64,000 bases of DNA from Sphingobacterium sp. CZ-UAM (GCF_002000245.1 NZ_MTCM01000007.1:62001-126000); one strand, 5' to 3'. Counted from the first letter of the stretch, positions 9,434 to 19,140 are shown. A program made the numbers and translations. Notes: generated by a model from the letters alone, not told the origin.

Positions 9434-9466
9434 AACATAGCCTTTGTCTCTGACAAAGGCTATGTT
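9434..9466 (-). terminator. Rho-independent terminator of rlmB
   Basis: Perfect 15-bp arms AACATAGCCTTTGTC and GACAAAGGCTATGTT enclose a 3-base loop. Read on the minus strand the stem is followed by a T run, so it ends rlmB; it may also stop read-through from the converging ligase gene. Confidence 0.88.
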
Positions 9467-9486
9467 ATATTACAGATTTTCTATTC

Positions 9487-10278
9487 TTACGACTTCTTGG
9501 GGAGACGTTGACGAATTGCCTCATAAATCACAACAGCAGCTGATACAGACACGTTAAGGGAGCCTATTTCACCATACATTGGTATCTTGGCAAGATTATC
9601 CGCGATACGGATCAAATCATTTGATACACCTACATCTTCAGCGCCCATAATGACACATGTAGGTGCTGTATAATCCACGTCATAGATACTCGAAGTTGTT
9701 TTTTCTGTACTAACAACCAATTGTACTCCTGAATCTATCAGAAATTTACCCACTTTTGAAAGGCTATCATGACGGCAGACCGGAATCTTGTACAATGCAC
9801 CAGCTGATGTTTTAATTGCATCCGGATTTACCTCTGCGGATCCTTTTTTAGGGACAATGATTGCATGTACACCTGAACACTCAGCAGTACGCGCAATAGC
9901 CCCCAGATTACGCACATCGGTCACCCCGTCTAACATCAAAAGTAAAGGTGTTTCGCCCTTTTCATAGATCTGTGGGAGGAGCTCTTCAATATTCTGATAG
10001 GTAATTGGTGAAATAACAGCAATGACCCCTTGATGGTTTTTCCGTGTGATACGGTTTAATTTCTCAATGGGCACCTGCTGAAAAGCAATGTTATGCTCTT
10101 TCAGTAAGGATTTCAGTTCTAAAATCAAACTACCGCTTAATCCGCGTTGTACAAATAACGATTCAATCTCTTTACCACTATCGATCGCTTCGATGACGGC
10201 CCGGATACCGAATACCATCTGATTTACCTCACGTCTTTCGCCCTGATCGCGATCACGTCGCTGAAAATTTCCTTGCAT
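9487..10278 (-). CDS. rlmB: 23S rRNA (guanosine-2'-O-)-methyltransferase RlmB family
   Basis: This 263-residue SpoU/TrmH-class methyltransferase has an N-terminal substrate-binding domain (about 20-95) and a C-terminal knotted SPOUT domain. The SPOUT motifs are visible: NLGAIARTAE, then IMGAEDVGVS and GSLNVSVSAAVV near the C-terminus. RlmB methylates the 2'-O of G2251 in the peptidyl-transferase region of 23S rRNA using S-adenosylmethionine. The start at 10278 (MQGNFQRRDR) is chosen because a -7 box lies at 10318-10325, inside what would be the coding part of the longer frame. A basic, charged tail of about 15 residues precedes the domain. Family-level assignment is firm; the exact target is inferred. 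Confidence 0.92.
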   Translation of the reverse strand: MQGNFQRRDRDQGERREVNQMVFGIRAVIEAIDSGKEIESLFVQRGLSGSLILELKSLLKEHNIAFQQVPIEKLNRITRKNHQGVIAVISPITYQNIEELLPQIYEKGETPLLLMLDGVTDVRNLGAIARTAECSGVHAIIVPKKGSAEVNPDAIKTSAGALYKIPVCRHDSLSKVGKFLIDSGVQLVVSTEKTTSSIYDVDYTAPTCVIMGAEDVGVSNDLIRIADNLAKIPMYGEIGSLNVSVSAAVVIYEAIRQRLPKKS

Positions 10279-10317
10279 AATAAAACTAAATATTACCTTC
10301 CAAAATAGAAGAGATTG

Positions 10318-10325
10318 CAAAGGTA
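10318..10325 (-). promoter_or_regulatory. Probable -7 element of rlmB
   Basis: CAAAGGTA on the plus strand reads TACCTTTG on the minus strand, a perfect TAnnTTTG match, about 40 bases before the chosen rlmB start. No clear TTG element is seen at the expected distance, so the promoter call is moderate. Confidence 0.5.
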
Positions 10326-10355
10326 CAAAAATTAACAGGAATTAGAATGGTCGAT

Positions 10356-12200
10356 TTAGCTTAAACCCAAGTTAAACTCCTTACGCAAAGTATCTAAAAG
10401 CGGATTTTTACTGACCATTGCCTGGTACTTTTCCTGCGAAGTATAGGGTTTGCGTGAAACCGTAAATTCCATCATCACCCCTTGTAGATCCAGCGCAAAA
10501 TTTTGCAGCTTTACCCGAAGGTAATTCAAGACATCCACTTTCGCGCTTTGCAGTACATCCATCTGCACAGCATTCTCCACATCAATCTCGATCAGGGTGC
10601 CATTCAACCGCGGTTGAGTAGCAGTCATCATCGTATACAGGTTAATTTTATTTTCGGCCTTCAACTGCTCAGCATAAGCATTCCAAATGGCTATAAATTG
10701 ATTAAAGCTTACCTCGCGCTGTTCGGTCCCCCTTATTAATTCAGGTTCGTCGCCCTCTTTGGCAACCGAATTGTTGTCATAAATCGTGTTCAGATCCGGT
10801 AATGATGGAATAATTGCTGAGGCTGAGGCGCCCCATCCGCCTTTTTTTACTTTTGGAGGTACATTTGAAACAACATCATTTTTCACTTCGGGCTTGACGA
10901 CCGAAGACTGAGAACTGGAAACTGGCGTTTGTGGGTTGGATGCGGGTGCTGCTGTCAATACCGTTGATGTTGGAACCGCATTTCCGGAAAGGACTGCTGT
11001 AGAAGGACTTTCTTTCGGTTGCGGGATTACTGGCTCAGGAAGTTTTTTTTTTACTCCTTCAGCAGCTGAAGGAATCTGTACAGAACCAAGCTGGCTTAAC
11101 TTAATAGCACTTGCGATATGACACATTTTCAACAAAGCAAGTTCCACTTGTAAACGTTGGTTTTTGCTTGTCTTGTAGTTTATTTCACACTGATTTGAGA
11201 TATTCAATGCTGACAATAAAAATCCCGAAGAGGCCTTCTGTGATTGCTGTAAATATTTCTGACGTATGCTATCACTAACTTCCAATAATTTTAATGTGGC
11301 AGGTTCCCTCGCTACCAACAAATTGCGAAAATGAGCAGACAAACCGGCAATGAAATGACTTCCATCGAAGCCATGGTTTAAAATCTCATTAAATGTCAAA
11401 AGCGTTTGCGCAGCATCCTCAGCCAGGATCGCATCCGTTAGCTTAAAATAGTAATCGTAATCCAGAATATTCAGATTATCGATAACCGCCTGATAGGTTA
11501 CGTTTTTATTTGAGAAACTGACAATTTGATCAAACATGGACAAGGCGTCACGAAGACCACCGTCAGCCTTTTGCGCAATGATATGTAGACCATCCTGATC
11601 ATAAGCAATCGCTTCACGATCCGCTATTCTGGCTAGATGGCCCGCCATGTCCTCCACTTTTATACGATTAAAATCAAAAATCTGACAACGTGAAAGAATC
11701 GTCGGCAGAATCTTATGTTTCTCCGTCGTTGCCAGGATAAAAATCGCATAAGAAGGTGGTTCTTCCAATGTTTTCAGAAAGGCATTGAAAGCAGCCTGCG
11801 AGAGCATGTGCACCTCATCGATGATATAGATCTTATACTTTCCGGCTTGTGGGGGTATACGGACCTGATCGATCAGGTTACGGATATCGTCTACCGAGTT
11901 GTTAGATGCAGCATCAAGTTCATGAATACTAAATGAATTTCCGTTTTGAAAAGATTTACAGCTGTCACATTCACCACATGGCTCAGTACCGGGCAAGATC
12001 TGCTCACAATTTATCGTTTTGGCCAAAATACGGGCACAAGTAGTTTTACCAACACCACGTGGCCCACAGAATAAAAATGCCTGCGCCAACTGATTGTTGT
12101 GAATTGCATTTTTTAATGTACCTGTAATGTGTTGCTGACCTACAACCGAATCAAAGGTAATCGGGCGGTATTTACGTGCAGAAACAATAAAATTATCCAT
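10356..12200 (-). CDS. dnaX: DNA polymerase III subunit gamma/tau
   Basis: This 614-residue clamp-loader subunit has an AAA+ domain with Walker A GPRGVGKT (about 45-52), a zinc-binding cysteine set (NCEQ...PCGECDSCKSF), Walker B/DExx IIDEVHML and sensor SRCQIF. The collar domain (DNA_pol3_gamma3) follows to about residue 365. A Pro/Ser/Ala-rich linker (about 370-470) separates it from a C-terminal tau-like domain (about 490-614). The protein loads the sliding clamp and organises the replisome. The neighbouring rlmB begins about 78 bases downstream of its stop and seems to have its own promoter. No obvious slippery sequence for a gamma frameshift was identified beyond an ordinary A-rich stretch (KVKKGG region). 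Confidence 0.96.
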   Translation of the reverse strand: MDNFIVSARKYRPITFDSVVGQQHITGTLKNAIHNNQLAQAFLFCGPRGVGKTTCARILAKTINCEQILPGTEPCGECDSCKSFQNGNSFSIHELDAASNNSVDDIRNLIDQVRIPPQAGKYKIYIIDEVHMLSQAAFNAFLKTLEEPPSYAIFILATTEKHKILPTILSRCQIFDFNRIKVEDMAGHLARIADREAIAYDQDGLHIIAQKADGGLRDALSMFDQIVSFSNKNVTYQAVIDNLNILDYDYYFKLTDAILAEDAAQTLLTFNEILNHGFDGSHFIAGLSAHFRNLLVAREPATLKLLEVSDSIRQKYLQQSQKASSGFLLSALNISNQCEINYKTSKNQRLQVELALLKMCHIASAIKLSQLGSVQIPSAAEGVKKKLPEPVIPQPKESPSTAVLSGNAVPTSTVLTAAPASNPQTPVSSSQSSVVKPEVKNDVVSNVPPKVKKGGWGASASAIIPSLPDLNTIYDNNSVAKEGDEPELIRGTEQREVSFNQFIAIWNAYAEQLKAENKINLYTMMTATQPRLNGTLIEIDVENAVQMDVLQSAKVDVLNYLRVKLQNFALDLQGVMMEFTVSRKPYTSQEKYQAMVSKNPLLDTLRKEFNLGLS

Positions 12201-12486
12201 TGCACGAAGATACGGATTTTAAAAAAGAAAACAGAGATTCTGAAACCTAAAAATCAAAGTCGGCACGTCCAATTCTCATCGCTCCGCTATTTGGAAGATA
12301 AACAAAGGAACGCAAATGCATCACTAATTTGCAGTAGAGTTCCGATTAAAACTGAAGTAGATACACATAAAAGGCGAATGATGTCGAGAAGACTGTAATC
12401 GCAAAAACATTTTTCTCAAATCCCTATAAAAAGCGATCATAATTTGTTAAATTTATATTACACTAATGTTATTAAATTGTTAAGAA

Positions 12487-13689
12487 TTGAAGATCAAAGG
12501 ATGCCATATTGCTTTTTTAACCATTTTATACTGGTTTACTTGCAGTCTACAAATTGCTAGGGCGCAGCACTATGATTTTGATTTTTATGATGGAAGAGTT
12601 TCGATTAACGTTCCGCCATCCTTCAATATTCCCTTCAATGACAGTTTAACAGCAGCTCGTGTACAGGAGTTCTATCAGGTTGCTGATCAGACAGAATACC
12701 ATGATCTGGTAAATAGTTTGCTGGAATACAAAGATAAACAACACCTCAACGACTGGGTATATTATCAGCTTGTACGTCGCACGGCCCAACAGATTGCGCC
12801 AAAAGCAGAGAACTATGCACGCTATACACTTTACAAATGGTTTCTAATGTGCAAATCTGGATATGATGCCCGTTTGGCTGTAGGCAATAACCAAATAATC
12901 TTTTTCATTCAAAACAATGAAGATATTTCTGATATTCCCTTTTTTGAAGTTGACGGTAAAAAATATACCTGCCTGAATTTCCACGATTATGGAAAACTAT
13001 TTCAACGTGCAGACACTTATATCCCCGTAAAGATTAAAGTACCGGAAGCCACACATGATTTTAGCTATAAAATCACAAAGCTGCCCGATTTTGTACCGGC
13101 CAACTACATCGAAAAACAAATTGCTTTCAAATATGGCCACAAGGCCTATCATTTTAATGTTAAGTTGAATAATGAGATCAGCGACCTTTTTAAAAACTAC
13201 CCGGGTGTCGATTTCGAGACCTATTTCAATATCCCATTAAGTAAGGAAACTTATCAATCCCTGGTTCCTGCACTCAAAGAAAATCTAAAAGGGAAGAAAG
13301 AAAAAGAAGGCGTAGATTATTTAATGCGGTTTACACGCTACGCTTTTCTGTACGAAAATGATGAAGAGAATTTTGGAACGGAAAAACGGCTATCTCCAGA
13401 ACAGACCTTATTAAACAAATATAGTGATTGCGATGATCGTGCAGCGCTGTTCTTTTATCTCGTCAAAGAGATTTACAATCTCCCGATGATTACGCTGCTT
13501 TACCCTACGCATATCACCATGGCCGTTCAATTCGAACAGCCCATTGGTGACGACGCTATTTTATATAATGGAAAGTACTATTCAGTCTGCGAACCTACAC
13601 CACAGGCTCAAAGTCTGGCGATAGGCCAACTGTCTGATGAACTAAAAAAACAATCTTACCAGATTGTATATCACTATGAGCCAAGGTAA
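12487..13689 (+). CDS. Secreted transglutaminase-like protein, TTG start
   Basis: This 400-residue protein has an N-terminal signal peptide (cleavage after ...SLQIARA) and a C-terminal segment that resembles a transglutaminase/cysteine-protease-like fold: a Cys in YSDCDDRAA (residue 315), a His in YPTHITMAV (about 342), and then CEPTP (about 365), where family members usually have Asp-Pro-Thr. The acidic residue here is Glu. The middle has no domain I recognise. The only possible start is TTG at 12487: the codon two before it is a TAA stop and no in-frame ATG follows until far inside. Function is unknown; a periplasmic protein-processing or structural role is an inference. Confidence 0.75.
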   Translation: MKIKGCHIAFLTILYWFTCSLQIARAQHYDFDFYDGRVSINVPPSFNIPFNDSLTAARVQEFYQVADQTEYHDLVNSLLEYKDKQHLNDWVYYQLVRRTAQQIAPKAENYARYTLYKWFLMCKSGYDARLAVGNNQIIFFIQNNEDISDIPFFEVDGKKYTCLNFHDYGKLFQRADTYIPVKIKVPEATHDFSYKITKLPDFVPANYIEKQIAFKYGHKAYHFNVKLNNEISDLFKNYPGVDFETYFNIPLSKETYQSLVPALKENLKGKKEKEGVDYLMRFTRYAFLYENDEENFGTEKRLSPEQTLLNKYSDCDDRAALFFYLVKEIYNLPMITLLYPTHITMAVQFEQPIGDDAILYNGKYYSVCEPTPQAQSLAIGQLSDELKKQSYQIVYHYEPR

Positions 13690-13794
13690 AATGCTGTTCC
13701 AAAAGCTACCGACAATTTTAATTTATAGCAAGAGATAAAGATTATACCTACTCTATGTTTTTAAGCTGATCAAACACGACGACTCATTTTCCCA

Positions 13795-14229
13795 TCAATA
13801 AAGTGTACCGATAAGTTTCAATAGGTCAGCATACTTCCCATCTGTACGATGAGCGGCAATAGTAATTGTATTTTCTCTGCCTTTGTATTTTAATGTAATC
13901 ACATAATCCGTTCCATCCACACAGCGCGCGCATTCCTCAATTTTAGCATCCATTAATTTATAGGCATCGATATAGTTGGACAACTGTTCAAATGTGACAT
14001 CACTTGTTTTATAAACTTTATCTTTTGGGGCTTCCGGAACAATGCTTTTTGGATATCTAATTTCTGTTTTATTTTTGTCAATAATGATATTTACAACGTC
14101 GCCCCAACCAGATACCCCTTTTATTTCTACTTGAGGTCCAGCAAGTTCAGGATCAGTTTTGTCATCAGATTTCTTGCACCCTAAAAATAGGAAGATACTT
14201 AACACAAATAAATAGATCGCTTTTTTCAT
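13795..14229 (-). CDS. Small putative lipoprotein, unknown function
   Basis: This 144-residue protein starts with a lipoprotein signal peptide (MKKAIYLF...LFLGCKKSDD, lipobox LFLGC with Cys about residue 18). The rest has two Cys in a CARC motif (about 105) and ends KLIGTLY. I recognise no family. It is the last gene of a minus-strand group with the beta-helix lipoprotein and the TonB receptor, but a terminator (14289-14313) separates it from them, so it is probably transcribed on its own. Confidence 0.75.
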   Translation of the reverse strand: MKKAIYLFVLSIFLFLGCKKSDDKTDPELAGPQVEIKGVSGWGDVVNIIIDKNKTEIRYPKSIVPEAPKDKVYKTSDVTFEQLSNYIDAYKLMDAKIEECARCVDGTDYVITLKYKGRENTITIAAHRTDGKYADLLKLIGTLY

Positions 14230-14283
14230 AATTTAAAGTTTATATTATTTGACTATATAACGAAATATTCGCATAAAATGCGA

Positions 14284-14313
14284 CAAAAAAAATCCTGCTA
14301 TAAGCAGGATTTT
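14284..14313 (-). terminator. Rho-independent terminator of the beta-helix lipoprotein gene
   Basis: The 11-bp arms AAAATCCTGCT and AGCAGGATTTT enclose a 3-base loop. On the minus strand the stem runs into a T tract (14284-14290). It lies 27 bases past the stop codon of the beta-helix lipoprotein gene. Confidence 0.88.
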
Positions 14314-14340
14314 TCTAAAAGTTCATGGATGTTATATAAT

Positions 14341-15798
14341 TTATTTAACTTGACCCGGAGTTGTATATGCCAAAGTTTGTGGATCATAATGAGCCCAACC
14401 TTTTGTCCAATCTTCCGCACCAAAAGCACCTCTAAAAGTTACTTTCTTAAAGAAGCTATCTGAAAGTTTAGCATGCGTAAAATCTGCTCCTGTAGCGGCT
14501 ACCGAGTTATCAAGAAGTGCAAAATCAGGAGTACCGCTACTGTTCGAAATATCCTTAGCAAAAAGATAAGGAGCTTTATACAAGGCAGCTGCAAATTGTT
14601 TACCATCAAACACATTATTAGTTTTTAGAAGAGTTTCAAGCTGTGCGCTCAATGATCCGCCAACAGGGCTGATTTTAAAATCTACAAGGTTGCCGTAAAA
14701 CAAATTGTTCGCAAAGACCGATTCTTTGGCAATAATATTCTTCGCTGTTGCTTCTGGCGTTTCGACTTTAGTATCATCAACGTGAATACCTGCTAGTCTG
14801 AAGCCAGTGATCACAGAGTTTAATACTGAAATAGAGGAGTTTCTACGGATATGAATACCATGTTGATTATTTTCAGCAATAGAGTTTTTCTCTGTCTGTT
14901 TTGGACCTAATATAGTGACATTTGAAAAAACACCTGATGTTTTAGGAGTAACATTCTTTCCATCTGCATTGTTATCAGATTCAAAGCCATTTGAGCCAGA
15001 TACATCAGCAAGAGAAGGAACTCGTTGAGCAACTGCAAATTGAACTTTACCAGAATAGCCAAAATCAGTATCAAAATCATCATCCCAAGTACCAACTGTA
15101 ACAAGGTGTGATGCATTAACTGTACCACCGAACCATTCAAAGGCATCATCACCGGAACGATAGACCTGTATATAATCTAATGTTGTCCCACTACCTACAC
15201 CAGCTAATGTTAAACCATTAATTTCATTATCCGGCGAGAACATAACTCCTGGAAACTCTATACGTACATATTTCATTGTCCCAGAATTATCTGCCGCCTC
15301 TGTACCTCCATAATAGATATAATCTTTTTCATTTTTACCCGCTGGAGCATTCAAACCGCCCTCAATTTTAGCTTCGCCCGCATTTACTGGAGCTTTCCCT
15401 AAAATAATTACTCCGCCCCAATCCCCTTTATCACGGGCACCAGCAGGCAATGCTGATGTAAATACAATAGGTTTCTCAGCAGTTCCCTCAGCTTTGATTT
15501 TCGCGCCTCTGGTTATTGTTAAAGTTCCTTTTGAAGCTTTATCACCCTTAATAATAGTTCCGGGTTCAATGGTCAGAGTGGCACCATTGCTTACAAAAAC
15601 AAACCCTTTTAATAAATAGATTTTATCAGCTGACCAAGTTGTATTTGATGTAATTTCTCCAGAGACAACAACGACATCTTTATCCACGGGGTTCGTTGGA
15701 GTTTCAGTATCATTACCATCATCTGTAATTTTAGTTTCTTTACAAGCTCCGGCAAATAATAAAGCTGCTAAGGAGAAAAATAAAAATCTTTTTTTCAT
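14341..15798 (-). CDS. Surface lipoprotein with right-handed beta-helix character
   Basis: The mature start is the ATG at 15798 (MKKRFLFFSLAALLFAGACKE), which opens on a lipoprotein signal with lipobox AGAC; the longer frame would need a TTG. The 485-residue chain has short, evenly spaced strand-turn repeats rich in G, N and V (for example SNGATLTIEPGTIIKGD, then GDWGGVIILGKAPV), and aligned asparagines typical of parallel beta-helix proteins. It sits 157 bases downstream of a TonB-dependent receptor gene and probably forms a unit with it. In Bacteroidota such lipoproteins often accompany a receptor; a role as a surface-exposed partner is inferred. The substrate is unknown. Confidence 0.8.
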   Translation of the reverse strand: MKKRFLFFSLAALLFAGACKETKITDDGNDTETPTNPVDKDVVVVSGEITSNTTWSADKIYLLKGFVFVSNGATLTIEPGTIIKGDKASKGTLTITRGAKIKAEGTAEKPIVFTSALPAGARDKGDWGGVIILGKAPVNAGEAKIEGGLNAPAGKNEKDYIYYGGTEAADNSGTMKYVRIEFPGVMFSPDNEINGLTLAGVGSGTTLDYIQVYRSGDDAFEWFGGTVNASHLVTVGTWDDDFDTDFGYSGKVQFAVAQRVPSLADVSGSNGFESDNNADGKNVTPKTSGVFSNVTILGPKQTEKNSIAENNQHGIHIRRNSSISVLNSVITGFRLAGIHVDDTKVETPEATAKNIIAKESVFANNLFYGNLVDFKISPVGGSLSAQLETLLKTNNVFDGKQFAAALYKAPYLFAKDISNSSGTPDFALLDNSVAATGADFTHAKLSDSFFKKVTFRGAFGAEDWTKGWAHYDPQTLAYTTPGQVK

Positions 15799-15955
15799 TG
15801 GGATAATTTTTTTTATCGGCAACAGACCTACCGTCTGTTTATTTCGTGTTGTTGAATAGATGCTGTAGCCGATTTGTTAAGTTTTATTTTGTTAATCAAA
15901 GGACTTAATTTGTTTTAACTTCAAGATTAAGACTGTATTAAATATTTGTTACCTA

Positions 15956-18757
15956 TTAAAAAGTATAATTAAATGATAATGAATAGTTTGCACCCATTTT
16001 ATATTTATAAAGAGTTTCATTTGGTTTATTTTGCGCTTTATTATCAAAATAAACATTCACAGCATTGTTCAAAATATCACCAGCGTTAAATTTGATCTCA
16101 CCTTTCTTATTTAATACTTTATAACCTATCTGGGCATCCAATACGTTGCGAGGTGCTTCATACGCGCTGGTGAATCGAATACTTCCAGCCTGAGCTATCC
16201 GCTTTCCGACACGATTATACAGGATATTGATACTCAATTTATTATCCAAGGCAGTATGTTGTAAACCGGCATTAATAACATAAGGAGATTGGCCTACCAT
16301 TGGTCTGGTTTTCTCAATATAGTCCTGATCAGTTGGATTTTCTACTTTTGAATGAACTACAGACAAATTCAGGTAAGCGATTGTATTTTTAAAGAAGTCA
16401 TTATCCACAACAAAGCTTAAGTTTTTACGTGCCTCCAGCTCGACTCCATATAAAGTTGCTTTTGGTGTGTTGAAATATGACACATCAACTGTCGAATTAA
16501 CATCATAACGCAATGGTTCGATTGCATCCGTAAATTGTTTATAAAAAGCAGAAACTGACAATATTTCTCCAGCAGTAGGATAAACCTCAAATCGTAAATC
16601 CGCATTGTTAATAGAACTTCTCTTTAGATTCACGTTACCCGAAACCATTCCTAAATTTTCGTAATCATAAAACTGAAAAGGAGCTAACTCTCTCAGTTCG
16701 GGGCGTGCCAAAGTACGATAGTACGAGGCTCTCAAATTCATCTTGGAATCTATGCTATAAGTGAAATTAACGGAAGGCAATAAATCAAATTTCTTATCAC
16801 TAACAACCTCTCTAATCTTATTTTGATTATCAACATCGTTTGAATTGATTTTCACATCATAATTTTCAACGCGCAATCCATAAACTACCCTAAACTTATC
16901 ATCAAATTTCTGATCTAGCATTGCGTAACCAAAAGAAGTCAGTGAATTCGCATTGTATAAGTCACCGCTACCAACGATTTCATTGAATTTATAATAATTT
17001 TTATTGATCAAATCTATTGAAAACAATTGATCTGGAGGTAAAGCGGTAACTCTTCTGATCTCATCAGGATCTACAGTCAATGCATTGATCTCGGCACCAA
17101 CAAAACGTGCATCAAAATTACGTTTACGATATTGCGCACCGCCGCCAAATTTCACTGTAGAAGGAGCATCTAAAAAACTCATTGGTCTTGCATAGCCTGC
17201 TTCTCCCGAAAATATATTTTCATTCATCTCTGAAAATACCCGCGCATTATTCTTTCCTATACCGGAAACATCCGCTAAGTAAGGGGTAGCTGGGTTCGTC
17301 TCATCAATATCGCGTTTGTAGTTGATCTTAGTCTGATTTGGTTGGCTATTACCTATATTACTCCAAGAAGCTGTCCATTTCAACTTATCATTTTTATCGC
17401 TTAAAACGTGCTCCCCTTCTATCGTGGATTTAAACAGTGATTTTTGCAAAATGTCATAGGCAAAGAACTTATTGTCAGATAATTTAGATGCATCCGTTCC
17501 TCGACGTTCTAGATAGTTATTGTCGTATGTACGATTATATAAGTTCTTCCATGTAATTTTATTTTTTCCGAACGAATAAGCGAAATTCGCTAACGCACCT
17601 AAGTTCGTTGAAAACTTATACACATTATCGCTAAAGTCGTATTGATACCATTCACGTTTAAGATCTAATAAGGTATTTTGGGAATTTCTATAATTCACAG
17701 AGAACAGAGCACCAAAACGGTTGTTATTTTCATATTGTTTTACCTTTCCTAAGGAAAACTGATAGGTTTGAGAAGGTAAAGCCGACTTATTCTGTACCGC
17801 ATAGTCGTTAGGCAATGATTTTAAAACCAAACGATTCCATTTCCCTGATAACCCAGCCTGAATCTCCTCCCTCGCAGGGAAATTCTTAGCAAGTTTGTTA
17901 GAACCATCATCAAAACCCAGATAATTTTGAGTATTCTTTTTAGTTTGTAAGAAATCCTTGAATGTAGAAGCTGTATTGTAACCATATCCCACACCAAAGG
18001 ATACGAAATCCTTGTCTGGAATATCTTTTGTTGTGATCTGAACCGCACCACCCGCAAAATCCGCTGGAAGATCTGGTGTCGCAGTTTTTGAAATTGTAAT
18101 CTTATCAATTAAATTTGACGGAATAATATCAAACGAAAATGCGCGACGGTTAGCTTCTGTACTCGGCAACACTGAACCATCCATCATAGCCACATTATAT
18201 CGATCACTAAGCCCCCTTACAATCACAAACTTATTGTCCTGAATAGTGGTTCCACTTACACGACGTAGAGCCTCAGAGGTATTTTTGTCCGGTGATCTTC
18301 TAATTTGCTCACTTGAGATACCATCAGAAATCAATGCGCTATTTTTTTGCTGTGCATATAATGCACCAATAGATTCCTTCTTAAAAGAACCTGTAATCAC
18401 AACTTGATCTAACATCTTACCTTCCGGATTATCAAGGACAATATCCAAATTGGTCATGTCATTCGCTTTGATCTCAACTTCAGTAATTTGTTTCGTAGCG
18501 TAACCGATATAAGCGTACTCGACAGTATATTTTCCAGCAGGCAAAGCAGGAATACTATACTTACCAGAAACATCTGAGCTTCCGCCTCTAGAAGTTCCAA
18601 TAACACGAATAGTTACCCCCGTAATCGTTTCTCCTGTTTTGCTATTTGTAATAGTCCCCATTAACTTCCCGCTGCTCTGTGCATAAACTGTTGTTGACGC
18701 AGCTACGACGAACGTAATGGCAGCAGCGATTCTTTTAAGTTGTAATTGTGGTTCCAA
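15956..18757 (-). CDS. TonB-dependent outer membrane receptor
   Basis: This 933-residue receptor has a signal peptide ending ...STTVYA, an N-terminal carboxypeptidase-regulatory-like domain (about 30-110, GKLMGTITNSKTGETITG), a plug with VRGLSDRYN and a beta-barrel ending in FNYTF, the expected C-terminal aromatic residue. It is driven by TonB/ExbBD to import a bulky ligand across the outer membrane. No STN domain is present and no SusD partner is encoded nearby; instead a beta-helix lipoprotein follows. The start codon is TTG at 18757: the frame has no ATG before the signal peptide, and a TAGCTTTG box lies 23-30 bases upstream. The substrate cannot be told from sequence. Confidence 0.92.
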   Translation of the reverse strand: MEPQLQLKRIAAAITFVVAASTTVYAQSSGKLMGTITNSKTGETITGVTIRVIGTSRGGSSDVSGKYSIPALPAGKYTVEYAYIGYATKQITEVEIKANDMTNLDIVLDNPEGKMLDQVVITGSFKKESIGALYAQQKNSALISDGISSEQIRRSPDKNTSEALRRVSGTTIQDNKFVIVRGLSDRYNVAMMDGSVLPSTEANRRAFSFDIIPSNLIDKITISKTATPDLPADFAGGAVQITTKDIPDKDFVSFGVGYGYNTASTFKDFLQTKKNTQNYLGFDDGSNKLAKNFPAREEIQAGLSGKWNRLVLKSLPNDYAVQNKSALPSQTYQFSLGKVKQYENNNRFGALFSVNYRNSQNTLLDLKREWYQYDFSDNVYKFSTNLGALANFAYSFGKNKITWKNLYNRTYDNNYLERRGTDASKLSDNKFFAYDILQKSLFKSTIEGEHVLSDKNDKLKWTASWSNIGNSQPNQTKINYKRDIDETNPATPYLADVSGIGKNNARVFSEMNENIFSGEAGYARPMSFLDAPSTVKFGGGAQYRKRNFDARFVGAEINALTVDPDEIRRVTALPPDQLFSIDLINKNYYKFNEIVGSGDLYNANSLTSFGYAMLDQKFDDKFRVVYGLRVENYDVKINSNDVDNQNKIREVVSDKKFDLLPSVNFTYSIDSKMNLRASYYRTLARPELRELAPFQFYDYENLGMVSGNVNLKRSSINNADLRFEVYPTAGEILSVSAFYKQFTDAIEPLRYDVNSTVDVSYFNTPKATLYGVELEARKNLSFVVDNDFFKNTIAYLNLSVVHSKVENPTDQDYIEKTRPMVGQSPYVINAGLQHTALDNKLSINILYNRVGKRIAQAGSIRFTSAYEAPRNVLDAQIGYKVLNKKGEIKFNAGDILNNAVNVYFDNKAQNKPNETLYKYKMGANYSLSFNYTF

Positions 18758-18779
18758 TTTATTTTGTTTTTTGTTTCTG

Positions 18780-18787
18780 CAAAGCTA
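18780..18787 (-). promoter_or_regulatory. Probable -7 element of the TonB receptor gene
   Basis: CAAAGCTA on the plus strand is TAGCTTTG on the minus strand, a full TAnnTTTG match. Transcription would begin about 18 nt before the TTG start codon. The -33 element is unclear (a TTG equivalent lies about 26 nt away, longer than usual). Confidence 0.5.
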
Positions 18788-19099
18788 TTGGCGGAATATT
18801 ATATTAACATTAACAACGAATTACCATTACGTAAACCACTTGTTAATTTAATGTTACCTAGTAAATTCTAACTTAAAACCCTAGATAAAATCCCGCTTGA
18901 AGCAGTATTTTGAGCGATTATTCAATTTTTCGATGAGACGATATTAATGAAGTGTAATAAAATTATTAAGTCGAAAAGTTATTAACATATTAAGGTCAGT
19001 TTTAGGTTTTAGTACATTTACTTATGCATATCATTGTAATTCGATAAGAACAGGATATTCGTTCATACTATTGTTTAGAAGCAAGGTCGACCTTATTAT

Positions 19100-19114
19100 T
19101 GCAATAATATTGCA
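19100..19114. promoter_or_regulatory. 7-1-7 palindromic operator, Fur/Zur-like
   Basis: TGCAATAATATTGCA is a perfect 15-base inverted repeat with 7-bp arms around one central A. This 7-1-7 layout is that of Fur-family operators (Fur, Zur, PerR). It overlaps the TTG element (19110-19112) of the ABC operon promoter, the right place for repression. A second palindrome, TGCATATGCA (19111-19120), overlaps its right end. Assignment to Zur rests on gene content (His-rich permease, DUF3299-like protein) and is an inference. Confidence 0.55.
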
Positions 19115-19140
19115 TATGCAAAGCAATTTCTCTAAGTTTG
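19110..19140 (+). promoter_or_regulatory. Bacteroidota-type promoter of the ABC operon
   Basis: TTG at 19110-19112 and TAAGTTTG at 19133-19140 are 20 nt apart, a good match to the TTG/TAnnTTTG promoter. The start point would be near 19146, about 19 nt before the ATG at 19165. This excludes the TTG at 19138 as the translation start, since it lies inside the -7 box. Confidence 0.7.

Noticed and set aside
10279..10320. Longer N-terminus for rlmB starting at 10320
   Set aside because: It overlaps the probable -7 box at 10318-10325, and the extra residues are hydrophobic and unlike the family.
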